Below, piece by piece: positions 26,125-35,386 of a stretch of DNA of 64,000 nt. The notes below the pieces were generated by a model, which did no database searches, had not been told where the DNA came from, and saw only the letters and a program-made list of their open reading frames with translations. The stretch comes from Frankiales bacterium (GTDB lineage Bacteria; Actinomycetota; Actinomycetes; Mycobacteriales; Jatrophihabitantaceae): assembly GCA_025966315.1 (NCBI GenBank), contig JAOPUZ010000040.1:59188-123187 (forward strand). Direction: 5' to 3'. Both the position numbers and the translations under genes were made by a program. Every line of letters starts with the position of its first letter. The first letter of the stretch is position 1.

Positions 26125-27324
26125 ATGGGAAGTCGAGTGTCAGACCGCGTCGGAGCCATTGCTGAATCAGCCACCCTGGCGGTGGACGCCAAGGCCAAAG
26201 CGCTCAAGGCGGCCGGCCGTCCGGTCATCGGATTCGGCGCGGGCGAGCCGGATTTCCCGACCCCCGGCTACATCGTGGATGCCGCGATCCAGGCCGCGAA
26301 GGAACCCAAGAACCATCGCTACACCCCGGTTGGCGGACTTCCCGAGCTTCGGGCGGCGGTGGCCGCCAAGACCTTGCGGGACTCCGGCTACGCCGTGGAC
26401 GCCGGGCAGGTGCTGATCACCAACGGCGGCAAGCAGGCCGTCTACAACGCGTTCGCGACCCTGCTCGATCCGGGTGACGAGGTGCTGGTCATCGCCCCGT
26501 ATTGGACGACCTATCCCGAGGCGATCCAACTGGCCGGTGGCGTCATGGTCGTCGTCGCGACGGATGAGACGACTGGTTACCTCGCCACGGTCGACCAGCT
26601 CGAGGCCGCCCGCACACCGCGGACGAAGGTGCTGCTGTTTGTGTCACCGTCCAACCCGACCGGTGCTGTCTACCCCGGTGCCGAGGTCGAGGCCATCGGT
26701 CGCTGGGCCGTGCAGCACGACTTGTTCGTGGTCACCGACGAGATTTATGAGCACCTGACGTACGACGGCATCCAGAACGTTTCCATTGCCAGCGCTGTCC
26801 CCGAGCTCGGTGACAAGGTCGTCGTCCTCAACGGAGTGGCCAAGACGTACGCCATGACCGGCTGGCGGGTCGGCTGGATGATCGCCGCCCCGGACCTGAT
26901 CAAGGCGGCGTCCAACCTGCAGTCCCACGCGACCTCCAACGTCGCCAACGTCTCGCAGATGGCCGCCCTGGCTGCGGTCAGCGGCGACCTGGCCGCGGTG
27001 GACGAGATGCGCACCGCCTTCGATCGGCGGCGCAAGCTCATCGTCGGCCTGCTGAACGACATCCCGGGCATCGTCTGCCCGACCCCGGGCGGCGCGTTCT
27101 ACGTCTACCCGCAGGTCAAGGGCTTGATCGGACGCCCGATCGGCGGCCGGACCGCGGCCAACTCGGCCGAACTGGCCGCGCTGATCCTGGACGAAGCCGA
27201 GGTCGCGGCCGTACCCGGCGAGGCATTCGGCACCCCGGGGTACCTACGTTTCTCCTACGCCTTGGCCGACGCGGACATCACCGAAGGCATCGGCCGGATT
27301 GCGAAACTCGTCGCCGGCGGCTGA
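26125..27324 (+). CDS. aspC: aspartate/aromatic aminotransferase, class I/II (AspC)
   Basis: 399 aa PLP enzyme moving the amino group of aspartate to 2-oxoglutarate. I chose the ATG at 26125 ([21 protein letters not shown]), which matches the conserved actinobacterial N-terminus; the frame is open 276 bp upstream but without coding signs. Motifs: [12 protein letters not shown], the Asn/Pro of [10 protein letters not shown], and the PLP-binding Lys in [15 protein letters not shown]. In many actinobacteria this gene neighbours secE/nusG, which are not seen here. Confidence 0.92.
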   Translation: MGSRVSDRVGAIAESATLAVDAKAKALKAAGRPVIGFGAGEPDFPTPGYIVDAAIQAAKEPKNHRYTPVGGLPELRAAVAAKTLRDSGYAVDAGQVLITNGGKQAVYNAFATLLDPGDEVLVIAPYWTTYPEAIQLAGGVMVVVATDETTGYLATVDQLEAARTPRTKVLLFVSPSNPTGAVYPGAEVEAIGRWAVQHDLFVVTDEIYEHLTYDGIQNVSIASAVPELGDKVVVLNGVAKTYAMTGWRVGWMIAAPDLIKAASNLQSHATSNVANVSQMAALAAVSGDLAAVDEMRTAFDRRRKLIVGLLNDIPGIVCPTPGGAFYVYPQVKGLIGRPIGGRTAANSAELAALILDEAEVAAVPGEAFGTPGYLRFSYALADADITEGIGRIAKLVAGG

Positions 27325-27409
27325 GCGTGGCGTGACGCACTGGATCTTGTAACCGGCACGACTCGAACGCCGATTACGGTCGGGTCACGTCGACAGATCC
27401 GGAGCCGCC

Positions 27410-28666
27410 TCAGCCCGGCGCCGGTGAGGCCAGCACTGCGTCGTCCACCTCTGACGCGCGACGCACACCAAGCTGGTTGACCACGGCGGCAACCAGCAAC
27501 AACCCGGCCGCTACCGTCATCGCGGCTTGCGCGCTCGCATGGCCGGCGACCCAGCTCAGCGCGCTCGGCCCGATCAGCGCGCCCAGATCCACGAAGAAGC
27601 GATATGCGCCCAGGGCCAGCGCGCGCCGAGGCCCGGACACCAGATCGCTCAGCAACGCGGTCTGCGAGCTGGAGAAGAAGTCGCCGGTACCGACCAGCAT
27701 CGAGGCAATCACGAAGCTGACGTAACTATGCGCCAGGTGCGGGAAGATGAAGTCCCCAACGGCAAGGATCAGCAGCCCGGCGACCACGATCCGTTTTCGT
27801 CCGATGCGATCGCCCAGCGCGGCCCCGGGAATCGTGACGGCGATGCCGACGAAGGACATCAGCGTCACCCCGGTCGCGGTTTGCACCGGGCTCAGATGCA
27901 GGTTGGATTCGGCGAACAGCGGCAGTACCGTATTGCGAAATCCGTGCCGATTGACCATGTTCGCGAACACCCCGAAGAAGATCGCCGCGAACGCGACCGT
28001 CGTAGTCGAGGTGAACAGGCTGCGACGGCTGGGCTTCGTCCTCGGCGGTTGCGTCGTCCGATCTACCGCCTGTTCTCGGGCCGCGGCACTGATGCTGCCC
28101 AGCAGCGGGGCCAGCGTCACCCCGCTCAACACCGACGCGACCACCGCGACGACATAGGCCGAACGCCAGCCGTACGCGCTGCCGACGGCTCCGCCGATCA
28201 ACGGGTAAACCGCGATGCCGAGGTTGTTGGCCACCTGGTAGAGGCTCATCACCCGACCGCGAATGGCCGGCGGCGCGATATCGCTCAGGCCCGACAGCAC
28301 CACGGTGGCCAGCAGTCCCGCGCCGACGCCGCTACCGACCCGGGCCGCGATCAGCAGCTCGAAGTTCGGCGCGAAGATCCCGGCCGCGGAGGATCCGGCG
28401 TTGAGCACCACACCGATCGTGACCACCCGCCGCGGACCCATCCGCGACGTCATGGCGCCCGACGGCAGGTCCACGATCAGCCGGGCCAATCCGTAGGCCG
28501 AGACGAACGCGCCGATGGCCGACACTGATTGGGAGAAGCTGTGCTGGATCGCCGGCAGCAGCGGAGTGAACAGGTTGTTCGAGGCGACCGACAGGAAAAG
28601 CCCCAGAAACAGCAGCCGAGCCTGCGGTGGCAGCTTCTGCTTGGCGGCCGGAGTCGGCTTGCTCAC
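27410..28666 (-). CDS. MFS transporter (12 TM)
   Basis: 418 aa, GTG start overlapping the stop of the ABC ATPase gene (GTGA). About twelve hydrophobic helices; the loop between helices 2 and 3 reads GAMTSRMGPRRVV, matching the MFS G-x3-D-R-x-G-R-R signature in reduced form, and the second half repeats it as GDRIGRKRIV. Its place at the end of an ABC-importer operon suggests export or uptake of the same or a related compound. Confidence 0.85.
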   Translation of the reverse strand: MSKPTPAAKQKLPPQARLLFLGLFLSVASNNLFTPLLPAIQHSFSQSVSAIGAFVSAYGLARLIVDLPSGAMTSRMGPRRVVTIGVVLNAGSSAAGIFAPNFELLIAARVGSGVGAGLLATVVLSGLSDIAPPAIRGRVMSLYQVANNLGIAVYPLIGGAVGSAYGWRSAYVVAVVASVLSGVTLAPLLGSISAAAREQAVDRTTQPPRTKPSRRSLFTSTTTVAFAAIFFGVFANMVNRHGFRNTVLPLFAESNLHLSPVQTATGVTLMSFVGIAVTIPGAALGDRIGRKRIVVAGLLILAVGDFIFPHLAHSYVSFVIASMLVGTGDFFSSSQTALLSDLVSGPRRALALGAYRFFVDLGALIGPSALSWVAGHASAQAAMTVAAGLLLVAAVVNQLGVRRASEVDDAVLASPAPG

Positions 28667-29478
28667 GCCGGACGGGACGGCCGGGCTTCCTGGTCTTCCA
28701 TGACCAGACGCAGCACATGGTCGCGCAGTTCGGCCGCGCGCCGATTGTCGAGCAGGCCCTGCCGGCCCAGTCGAGGACGGGGCAGATCCACCGTGACGAT
28801 CTCCTTGACGGTGCCAGGCGATGCCGACATCACCGCGACGCGATCGGACAGGAACACCGCCTCGTCCACGTCGTGGGTCACGAATACGGTGGTCGTGCTG
28901 GATTCGGACACGATCAGGGCGAGCTCTTCCTGCAGGCGCAGCCGGGTGAACGCGTCCAGCGCCCCGAACGGCTCATCCATGAGTAACAGGCCCGGGGCAC
29001 TGACCAGCGCGCGGGCCAAGCCGGCGCGCTGCTTCATGCCGCCGGACAACTGTCGCGGGTAATAGTCGGCGAACTGGCTGAGCCCAACCAGCTCCAGTTG
29101 GGCGTCCACCCGGCCGCGGGCTTCCTGCTTGGACAGGGTCTTCGCGATCTCGTTCAAACCCATCGCCACGTTCTGGCGCACCGAGCGCCACGGCATCAAC
29201 GCGGCGTCCTGAAAGACGAAGCCGAGTCGCTGCGGCACTCCCCGTACCGGACTGCCGTCAATCGTGATCGAGCCCGCAGTATAGGGCGCGAGACCGCCGA
29301 TCATCCGGATCAGGCTGGTCTTTCCGCAACCCGAGGCACCGACCAGGCTGACGAACTCACCGGACTGCACATTCAGGTTCACATCCCGCAACGCGACGTT
29401 GGCGGTACCGCGACGCTGCCCGTACCGCTTCTCCACGGCGACCACGTCGATCGCCGCACCAGCCTGCATCGTCGTCAT
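28663..29478 (-). CDS. ABC transporter ATP-binding protein (NitT/TauT type)
   Basis: 271 aa from the ATG at 29478; the frame runs upstream into the binding-protein gene. Walker A GASGCGKTS, Q-loop FVFQDAALMPW, signature LSGGMKQRAGLARAL, Walker B LLLMDEPFGALD and switch His in VFVTHDVDEA are all intact. The Q-loop ending in LMPW is typical of nitrate/sulfonate/taurine and pyrimidine importers. It lies 4 bp from the substrate-binding protein gene. Confidence 0.93.
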   Translation of the reverse strand: MTTMQAGAAIDVVAVEKRYGQRRGTANVALRDVNLNVQSGEFVSLVGASGCGKTSLIRMIGGLAPYTAGSITIDGSPVRGVPQRLGFVFQDAALMPWRSVRQNVAMGLNEIAKTLSKQEARGRVDAQLELVGLSQFADYYPRQLSGGMKQRAGLARALVSAPGLLLMDEPFGALDAFTRLRLQEELALIVSESSTTTVFVTHDVDEAVFLSDRVAVMSASPGTVKEIVTVDLPRPRLGRQGLLDNRRAAELRDHVLRLVMEDQEARPSRPA

Positions 29479-29482
29479 GACG

Positions 29483-30538
29483 CTATCCCTTTGCTTGCTG
29501 GGCGAAACTGTCATCCACCCACTGGGTGACCGGCACGGTGTCCTTGAGCGCCCCGGCTTGCTTGAACAGCTGTTGCTGCTGGTCGAGCAGGGCCGGATCG
29601 AGGATCGTGCCGTTCGGGTAGGCGCCCGCGGTACGTAGATCGGCGAACAGCTGCGTGGTCTGGGCCTTGTCGGCGGCCGGATCGATCTCGAGCGCCTCCT
29701 TGACCACCGCATCGGCATTCGCGGGGTCGTTGAACCAGGTAAAGGAATCCAGCAGCGCCTTGTTGAAGGCAACGGCCAGCTTGGAATTCTTGCTCAGCCA
29801 GTCCGGCGTGGCAAAAACGTTGTCGTCATAAAGGTTGGACGCTTCTTTGGTGTAGTCGAACAGCGTCTTGAACCCCTTCGGGCCTAGTTGCAATTCCGCC
29901 GAGTGGCTCAACATGGTTGCGTCCACCCGTCCGGCAAGCAGCGCGGGTAGGCGCGCGCTCTGCCCGCCCACAGCAATGATGTCGACGTCCTTGGCGGTGA
30001 GGCCGGCCTTCTGCACCACGAGCAACGCCTGGGCGTAGTTGACACCGGTCGTGTCCTGTACACCGATCTTCTTGCCCTTCAGGTCGGCCAGGCTGTTGAT
30101 GCCCTTCTTGGCCAGGAACACGTAGTCCTGCCGCGGCTGGGCCAACGCGAAGTCCTCGATCTTGACGCCGGCCTGTACGGCCCCGACGCCACCGGTGACG
30201 GCTTCGGAATAGGCATCGATATCGCCATTGGTCAACTGCGTGATCGCGATGTTCGGGCTGCTGGCATTCCACTTCACCGAAGCCTTGGCGCCTTGGGATT
30301 TCAGCTCGTTGACCGCGTGGACCTCGACCACCTTGTTGGCGTTGGCGGTGCTCTGCAACATCAACGTGAAGCGGGAGCCGCTCAGCGCACCTCCGCCGCT
30401 GCCGGCGTCGGCGCTGGAGCCATTGCTACTGCCGCTGCCGGAGCAACCAGCCACGGTCAGCGCGATCGCCACGGAAGCTGCGGTTAGGACGACCCGCGTA
30501 CCGGTACCGAATCGACGGGTTGAAAACGGCGTGGACAT
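29483..30538 (-). CDS. ABC substrate-binding lipoprotein (NMT1/SsuA-like)
   Basis: 351 aa from the ATG at 30538. A lipoprotein signal ends at the lipobox VAGC near residue 28, followed by a Gly/Ser linker. The mature protein follows the SsuA/TauA/ThiY pattern (GDIDAYSEAVTGG, GKKIGVQDTTGVNYAQALLV, LAGRVDATMLSHSAE). It captures the solute for the permease and ATPase on either side. Ligand not predictable; aromatic, sulfonated or terpenoid-derived acids are all possible. Confidence 0.88.
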   Translation of the reverse strand: MSTPFSTRRFGTGTRVVLTAASVAIALTVAGCSGSGSSNGSSADAGSGGGALSGSRFTLMLQSTANANKVVEVHAVNELKSQGAKASVKWNASSPNIAITQLTNGDIDAYSEAVTGGVGAVQAGVKIEDFALAQPRQDYVFLAKKGINSLADLKGKKIGVQDTTGVNYAQALLVVQKAGLTAKDVDIIAVGGQSARLPALLAGRVDATMLSHSAELQLGPKGFKTLFDYTKEASNLYDDNVFATPDWLSKNSKLAVAFNKALLDSFTWFNDPANADAVVKEALEIDPAADKAQTTQLFADLRTAGAYPNGTILDPALLDQQQQLFKQAGALKDTVPVTQWVDDSFAQQAKG

Positions 30539-30596
30539 GACGAATCTCCTTATGGGAACGTGACAATCGAGAGCATGAGTGCAGAATGGCCGGACA

Positions 30597-31466
30597 TCAC
30601 CAGCGGCCGAGGTCCTCGCCCTTGGTCCAGGGAAAGGCAAGCCGACGAATGATCTCCAGTACCGAGGCCGCGACGACCCCGACCAGCGAGGCGGTACACA
30701 CGGCAGCCAGCAGGTAAGCGGTCTTGAAAGCGTTGCCGTAGTTGATGATCAGGCCACCGAGGCCGGTCACGCTGATCTCCATCTGGGCGATGACCATGCC
30801 GATGAGGGCCTTGCCCAGCGCGATCCGCAGGCCGGCGAAGATGTTCGGGACGGCGTTGGGCAACGCAACCCCGGTGATGACGCGCCACCGGCTCAACTTG
30901 TAGACCCGGCCCACGTCGATCAGTGCGGGCGGCGTTTCTTTCACCCCGGTCGCGGTGTTGATGATGATCGACCAGACGGCCAACATGAACGTGACCGTGA
31001 CCCGGGCTTCAAACCCGACGCCGAACCAGATCACCACCAGCGGCACCAGCGCGATGAGCGGGGTGGCCTGGAAGAAGTTGACGTAGGGGTTCAATACCCT
31101 TTCCACAATGGGGCTGCGGCCCATCAACACCCCGATCGCCACACCGACCACGGTGGCCAGCAGGTAGCCGGTGGCCAGGTCGCCCATCGCGGTGGCGAAC
31201 GCCGGGCCGAGCTGACCGCTGGTGAGCAGATCCCAGAAGGCCTTGACCACGTTGACCGGCGTGGCCAGCAGGATCGGGTCGATGTGGCCGCCGACGATCT
31301 GCCAGACCGCCAGGAAGATCAGAACAGACAACAGCGGTAAGGCAATCGTGGCCCGGCGTAACAGGTTGCGACTCGGCGCAAGACCAGTCGATCCGGCCGT
31401 TGCCGGACCGGCCGAAGCGGCATCCGACGACCTGGTGCCGGACTCTTGGATGGTCGGACGTGCCAT
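30597..31466 (-). CDS. ABC transporter permease (SsuC/TauC-like)
   Basis: 289 aa with six membrane helices. The EAA-type loop near residues 195-215 is GRVYKLSRWRVITGVALPNAVP followed by FAGLRIALGKALIGMVIAQM, the usual coupling region to the ATPase. It is the first gene of the importer operon; a perfect short palindrome lies 52 bp upstream of the start. Together with the two downstream genes it forms a complete importer. Confidence 0.92.
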   Translation of the reverse strand: MARPTIQESGTRSSDAASAGPATAGSTGLAPSRNLLRRATIALPLLSVLIFLAVWQIVGGHIDPILLATPVNVVKAFWDLLTSGQLGPAFATAMGDLATGYLLATVVGVAIGVLMGRSPIVERVLNPYVNFFQATPLIALVPLVVIWFGVGFEARVTVTFMLAVWSIIINTATGVKETPPALIDVGRVYKLSRWRVITGVALPNAVPNIFAGLRIALGKALIGMVIAQMEISVTGLGGLIINYGNAFKTAYLLAAVCTASLVGVVAASVLEIIRRLAFPWTKGEDLGRW

Positions 31467-31517
31467 CTGCGATACGTCCTCTCAGGTCCGTGACGCGGGG
31501 TTCATTCGGCAATCATG

Positions 31518-31530
31518 GGATACTGTATCC
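31518..31530. promoter_or_regulatory. GGATAC-T-GTATCC palindrome, GntR-type operator candidate
   Basis: A perfect 6+1+6 palindrome in the 147-bp gap between the LLM oxidoreductase gene and the permease gene, both leftward. AT-rich cores with GTAT/ATAC ends are common in FadR/GntR-family operators. It sits where a repressor would block the importer promoter. No GntR gene is in the window. Confidence 0.4.
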
Positions 31531-31613
31531 AGATTGGCAAGCCCCGAGACGGCTACCCGCGCCTCATCAGGAGTTTGTTTTCATGGACGAAACAAAACTG
31601 TGGGCAGACGGCC

Positions 31614-32636
31614 TTACCGGTAAGCGGGAATGATGTGCTCAGACCACAGTTCCATCTGGGACAGCAGCTCGTCGATGCTCGAGTAGAGCAGTTTCAGCTC
31701 GAAATGGGTGACACCGGCGTCGACGAATTCGCCCACTCGCCGCTTGACGTCCTCGACGTTGCCGAAGATGTGGCGGTCCAGGGCGAACTGCATGTCGTCG
31801 ACATCGCGCTCGTAGGTCTTGCTGCTCGTGCGAACGGTGGGCAGGGCTCGTTCCATCGCGACATCGCGATCCAGCGCGATGGTGGCCAGCTTCTCGACCG
31901 CAACCACGATCTGCTCACCGTCGCGACCATGTTCGGCCGCCGTACGCAGCAAGATCTCGCGACCACGCGCCATCTCGACCGGTGACAGCCACCCGGGGAT
32001 CCAACCGTCGCCCAGCCGCGCGGTACGTTCGGCCGCCTTGTCCGTCCAGCCGCCCACCCAGATCGGCGGGTGCGGGTGCTGCAGCGGCTTGGGGAAGATC
32101 TCGGCATCCTTGAACGTAATGGTGGCGCCGTCGTGGCTGGCCAGCGGCTGAGTCCAGATAGTCTTCATGATCTCGATGTATTCGTCGGTCAGCGCGGCGC
32201 GCGCAGAGAAGGGAACGCCGAACACCTCGAATTCATTGGATGATTCGGTCGCTTTGGAACCGAGGCCGACGCCGACGATGAGCCGGCCGTTGGTGAGATG
32301 GTCCAGCGTCGCGGTCTGCTTGGCGGCATAGATCGGGTTGCGCGTCGGCATCACCAGGCAAGCAACACCGAGCTTGATCCGTTCGGTCTTCGCGGCCAGA
32401 TAGCCCAGCGTCATCAGCGACTCGTAGAAGTCTGCGGTCTGATCCGAAGCCAGTGCTTCGGCGGATCCGGAGGAGATGTGATGACGGTGCATCTCCGTAC
32501 TCCACACGACATGGTCATGCACCCACACAGAATCGAAACCCAGGTCTTCGGCAGCCTGCGCCGCTCGGACGATGTTGTCCACGCCCGACAGTGGGCCGGA
32601 ATTGGGTACGCGAACCCCGAACTCGATTTGTGCCAT
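31614..32636 (-). CDS. LLM-class flavin-dependent oxidoreductase (F420-type)
   Basis: 340 aa luciferase-like TIM-barrel protein. It starts MAQIEFGVRVPNSGPL and contains SVWVHDHVVWS near residue 37, the strand KLGVACLVMPTRNPI, GRLIVGVGLGS and PIWVGGWTDKAAERTARLGDGW, all typical of the TIGR03619/F420-dependent subgroup. It would use reduced FMN or F420 to oxidise or reduce a small organic molecule. It precedes the ABC importer in the same direction, which suggests the imported compound is its substrate. Confidence 0.88.
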   Translation of the reverse strand: MAQIEFGVRVPNSGPLSGVDNIVRAAQAAEDLGFDSVWVHDHVVWSTEMHRHHISSGSAEALASDQTADFYESLMTLGYLAAKTERIKLGVACLVMPTRNPIYAAKQTATLDHLTNGRLIVGVGLGSKATESSNEFEVFGVPFSARAALTDEYIEIMKTIWTQPLASHDGATITFKDAEIFPKPLQHPHPPIWVGGWTDKAAERTARLGDGWIPGWLSPVEMARGREILLRTAAEHGRDGEQIVVAVEKLATIALDRDVAMERALPTVRTSSKTYERDVDDMQFALDRHIFGNVEDVKRRVGEFVDAGVTHFELKLLYSSIDELLSQMELWSEHIIPAYR

Positions 32637-33101
32637 CGATGCTGCACATCCTTTCGATCATGTCTGGTCGCGATGATGTCTGGTGGCGGTGAATGCCGGT
32701 CAGCGACCTAGCGCGACAACCGTAACTGGATTTCGGATTCGATTATGCTAACCCGAGATTGTTACGAGGATGACCTGGCGGGCAGCGGTGTCGAACCATG
32801 ACCGACCGGCCTTTGGTCGGCGGGGTAACTGCACGGCTCGGTCAGGACTTCGATGTGCCGGCCGTCAGGACTCCGGTGTGCCGGCCGTCAGGACTTCGAT
32901 GTGCCGGCCGTCAGGAGTTCGGCGTACCAGCCGTCAGGAGTTCGGCGTACCAGCCGTTAGGAGAAGTCATCGTCCCGCAGCTTCGGCGTGGTTATGTTCC
33001 GCGCGGTCGGTCGATGTGGACCCGGTGTCGACGATGTTGGCAAAAACGGGGAATCTCACAAACGATGGCAAGGCCAGACTTATTAGTTTAGCTTTCAGAT
33101 C
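32637..33101. other. 465-bp intergenic region with tandem repeats
   Basis: It separates the LLM gene (minus) from the marR gene (plus), so both promoters lie here. The first 120 bp include AT-rich sequence around GATTATGCTAACCC (near 32741) that could be the LLM promoter. The tandem repeat at 32841-32968 occupies the middle. The last 60 bp before marR are AT-rich (TTATTAGTTTAG near 33080) and could hold its promoter and operator. Confidence 0.6.
32841..32968. repeat. 23-bp tandem repeat, five copies plus a partial
   Basis: Five head-to-tail 23-bp units start at 32841, 32864, 32887, 32910 and 32933, and a partial sixth covers 32956-32968. Each begins GTCAGGA and ends GCC. Units 1 and 3 are identical, as are units 4 and 5, so copies have been shuffled by slippage. 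The length is not a multiple of three, which argues against coding. There are no spacers, so it is not a CRISPR array. Confidence 0.9.
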
Positions 33102-33554
33102 GTGCTCGCTCCCGATTCCGAAGACCCCGACCACATTGCTCGCATTGCGGGCGGTTTGCGCGTGAGTTTGGCGTTGGTTTCGCGACGGCTGAAGCAGCTA
33201 CACGTGGCCGGCGACATCACCATTGCCGAAGTGAGCGCGCTGGCCCGACTGGAACGCGAAGGCCCCTCGACGCCGGGCGCGCTGGCCGCCTGGGATCAGA
33301 TCAGCCCGCAGTCGATGGGCGCCACGCTGACCAGCCTCGAGGTCCAAGGCCTGGTCAACCGCGGGACGGATCCCGACGACGGTCGCCGGGTCGTCGTGTC
33401 GATCACCGAGGCCGGCCGCGACACCCTGGTCGGTGGCCGGCGGCGCCGGACCGAGAAGGTCGCGCAGGCCCTGGCCAAGGGCTTCACGGCCGCCGAGCGA
33501 GAGCAATTGGAATCCGTGACTCCCCTGCTCGAACGACTAGCTCAGGCCATCTGA
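33102..33554 (+). CDS. MarR-family transcriptional regulator
   Basis: 150 aa from a GTG. A winged helix is visible: SRRLKQLHVAGDITIAEVSALARLE for the first helices, PGALAAWDQISPQSMGATLTSLEVQGLVNR as recognition helix, and DPDDGRRVVVSITEAGRDTLV as the wing, a standard MarR signature. It lies 73 bp upstream of a DHA2-type exporter gene in the same direction and probably represses it until a ligand binds. Confidence 0.88.
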   Translation: MLAPDSEDPDHIARIAGGLRVSLALVSRRLKQLHVAGDITIAEVSALARLEREGPSTPGALAAWDQISPQSMGATLTSLEVQGLVNRGTDPDDGRRVVVSITEAGRDTLVGGRRRRTEKVAQALAKGFTAAEREQLESVTPLLERLAQAI

Positions 33555-33627
33555 GGTCAGTCCTTGAACACCGATCGCCGAAAAGCCACGCCTGCGGACC
33601 GAGCAGGCCTTTACCGGAGGCCGAACC

Positions 33628-35379
33628 ATGACTGAGGACGTAGCCGTAAAACCGACGTCGATCGGTGGGCGGTACAAATGGGTGGCCTTGTCGAACACCA
33701 CTCTCGGCGTGTTCATGTCCGCGCTGGACGGCTCGATCGTCATCATTTCGCTGCCGGCTATCTTCCGCGGCATTCACCTCGACCCGCTCGGGCCCGGCAA
33801 CATCATCTATCTGCTCTGGATGATCATGGGCTACCTGCTCGTGCAGGCGGTCATGGTCGTGACGCTCGGGCGCCTGGGTGACATGTACGGCCGGGTGAGG
33901 ATCTACAACGCCGGGTTCTGCGTGTTTTCCGGCGCCTCAATCTTCCTGTCGTTCGACCCCTTTCAGGGTGGCCATGGTGCGATCTGGCTGATTGCCTGGC
34001 GGTTGGTACAGGCCCTGGGTGGATCGATGCTGACCGCCAACTCGGCCGCGATCCTCACCGACGCGTTCCCGTCCCGGCAACGCGGCCTGGCGTTGGGCAT
34101 CAACACCATGGCCGCGCTGGCCGGTCAGTTCATCGGCCTGGTGGCCGGCGGTGTGCTGGCGGCCTGGGACTGGCGGGCCGTGTTCTGGGTCAACGTGCCG
34201 ATCGGCGTCGCCGGCACGATCTGGGCCTATCGCAGCTTGCGCGATTCTGGCGAGCGACGCAATTCACGCATCGACTGGTGGGGCAACATCACCTTCGCGT
34301 GCGGCCTGTTCATCCTGCTCGGGTCGATCACCTTCGGCATCCAACCGCGCGGCGGGCACCCAATGGGCTGGCAGAGCCCGAAGGTACTGGTCGGGCTGGC
34401 ATTGGGTATTGGGTTGCTGATCGCATTCTGGGTGATCGAGAGCAAAGTCGCCGAGCCGATGTTCAATCTGGCCCTGTTCCGAATCAGGGCATTCGCGGCC
34501 GGGAATGCGGCCAGTTTGCTGTCCGCGATTGCCCGCGGTGGCCTGCAATTCATGTTGATCATCTGGCTGCAGGGCATCTGGCTGCCGCTGCATGGCTACA
34601 ACTATGAGGACACGCCGTTGTGGGCCGGTATCTTCCTGCTGCCGCTGACCGCCGGTTTCCTGATCGCCGGTCCTACCTCGGGCTACCTGTCTGATCGCTT
34701 CGGAGCCCGCCTGTTCGCCTCGGCCGGCATGATCATCTTCGGCAGCAGTTTCGTCGGGCTGATGTTCCTGCCGATCAACTTCCCGTACTGGGCCTTCGCG
34801 TTGTTCATTGCCTTGAACGGTATTGGCGGCGGCATGTTCGCTGCCCCGAACGGGGCGGCCGTGATGAGCAGCGTGCCGGCCGACCAGCGCGGTGCCGCGT
34901 CGGGAATGCGGTCCACTTTCCAGAACTCCGGCACCTCGTTGTCGATCGGTATTTTCTTCTCGCTGATGATTGCCGGCCTGGCCCATACCCTGCCCACGGC
35001 GCTGTCGTCCGGGCTGCAGCAGCAAGGGGTGTCCGGTGCGGTAGCCCATCAGGTGGCTGAGCTGCCGCCGGTGTCCTCGCTGTTCGCCTCGTTCCTCGGC
35101 GTCAACCCGATCCAGCATCTGCTGGCGCCCAGCGGCGTGCTGAACACGCTGCCCCAGGCGAACGTGAATGTGCTGACCGGAACGCATTTCTTCCCGCAAC
35201 TGATCTCGGACCCGTTCCACCACGGCCTGATCATCGTCTTCACCGCGGCCACCATTCTTTCGGTCATCGGGGCCATCGCATCGCTGCTGCGCGGTGGCCG
35301 TCAACCGCAGAGTGAGCACGAAATTCTCGACACGATGTCCATGCCGGGCGCGCTACAGGCGGACGCGGTGGTCGAGTAG
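33628..35379 (+). CDS. DHA2-type MFS drug exporter (14 TM)
   Basis: 583 aa with about 14 membrane helices, starting after CCGGAGG. The first loop has the DHA2 motif C-like SALDGSIVIISLPAIFRG and LGRLGDMYGRVRIY. It resembles EmrB/QacA proton-driven exporters. The MarR gene upstream is its likely regulator. The soluble extension before the last helix (residues about 455-525) is typical of this group. Confidence 0.9.
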   Translation: MTEDVAVKPTSIGGRYKWVALSNTTLGVFMSALDGSIVIISLPAIFRGIHLDPLGPGNIIYLLWMIMGYLLVQAVMVVTLGRLGDMYGRVRIYNAGFCVFSGASIFLSFDPFQGGHGAIWLIAWRLVQALGGSMLTANSAAILTDAFPSRQRGLALGINTMAALAGQFIGLVAGGVLAAWDWRAVFWVNVPIGVAGTIWAYRSLRDSGERRNSRIDWWGNITFACGLFILLGSITFGIQPRGGHPMGWQSPKVLVGLALGIGLLIAFWVIESKVAEPMFNLALFRIRAFAAGNAASLLSAIARGGLQFMLIIWLQGIWLPLHGYNYEDTPLWAGIFLLPLTAGFLIAGPTSGYLSDRFGARLFASAGMIIFGSSFVGLMFLPINFPYWAFALFIALNGIGGGMFAAPNGAAVMSSVPADQRGAASGMRSTFQNSGTSLSIGIFFSLMIAGLAHTLPTALSSGLQQQGVSGAVAHQVAELPPVSSLFASFLGVNPIQHLLAPSGVLNTLPQANVNVLTGTHFFPQLISDPFHHGLIIVFTAATILSVIGAIASLLRGGRQPQSEHEILDTMSMPGALQADAVVE

Positions 35380-35386
35380 CAGTTCC

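Noticed and set aside
32841..32968. CRISPR array
   Set aside because: Units abut directly with no unique spacers and no cas genes are present.
32770..33165. Plus-strand frames across the tandem repeat
   Set aside because: The repeat unit of 23 bp shifts frame at each copy, there is no ribosome site and no similarity to known proteins.
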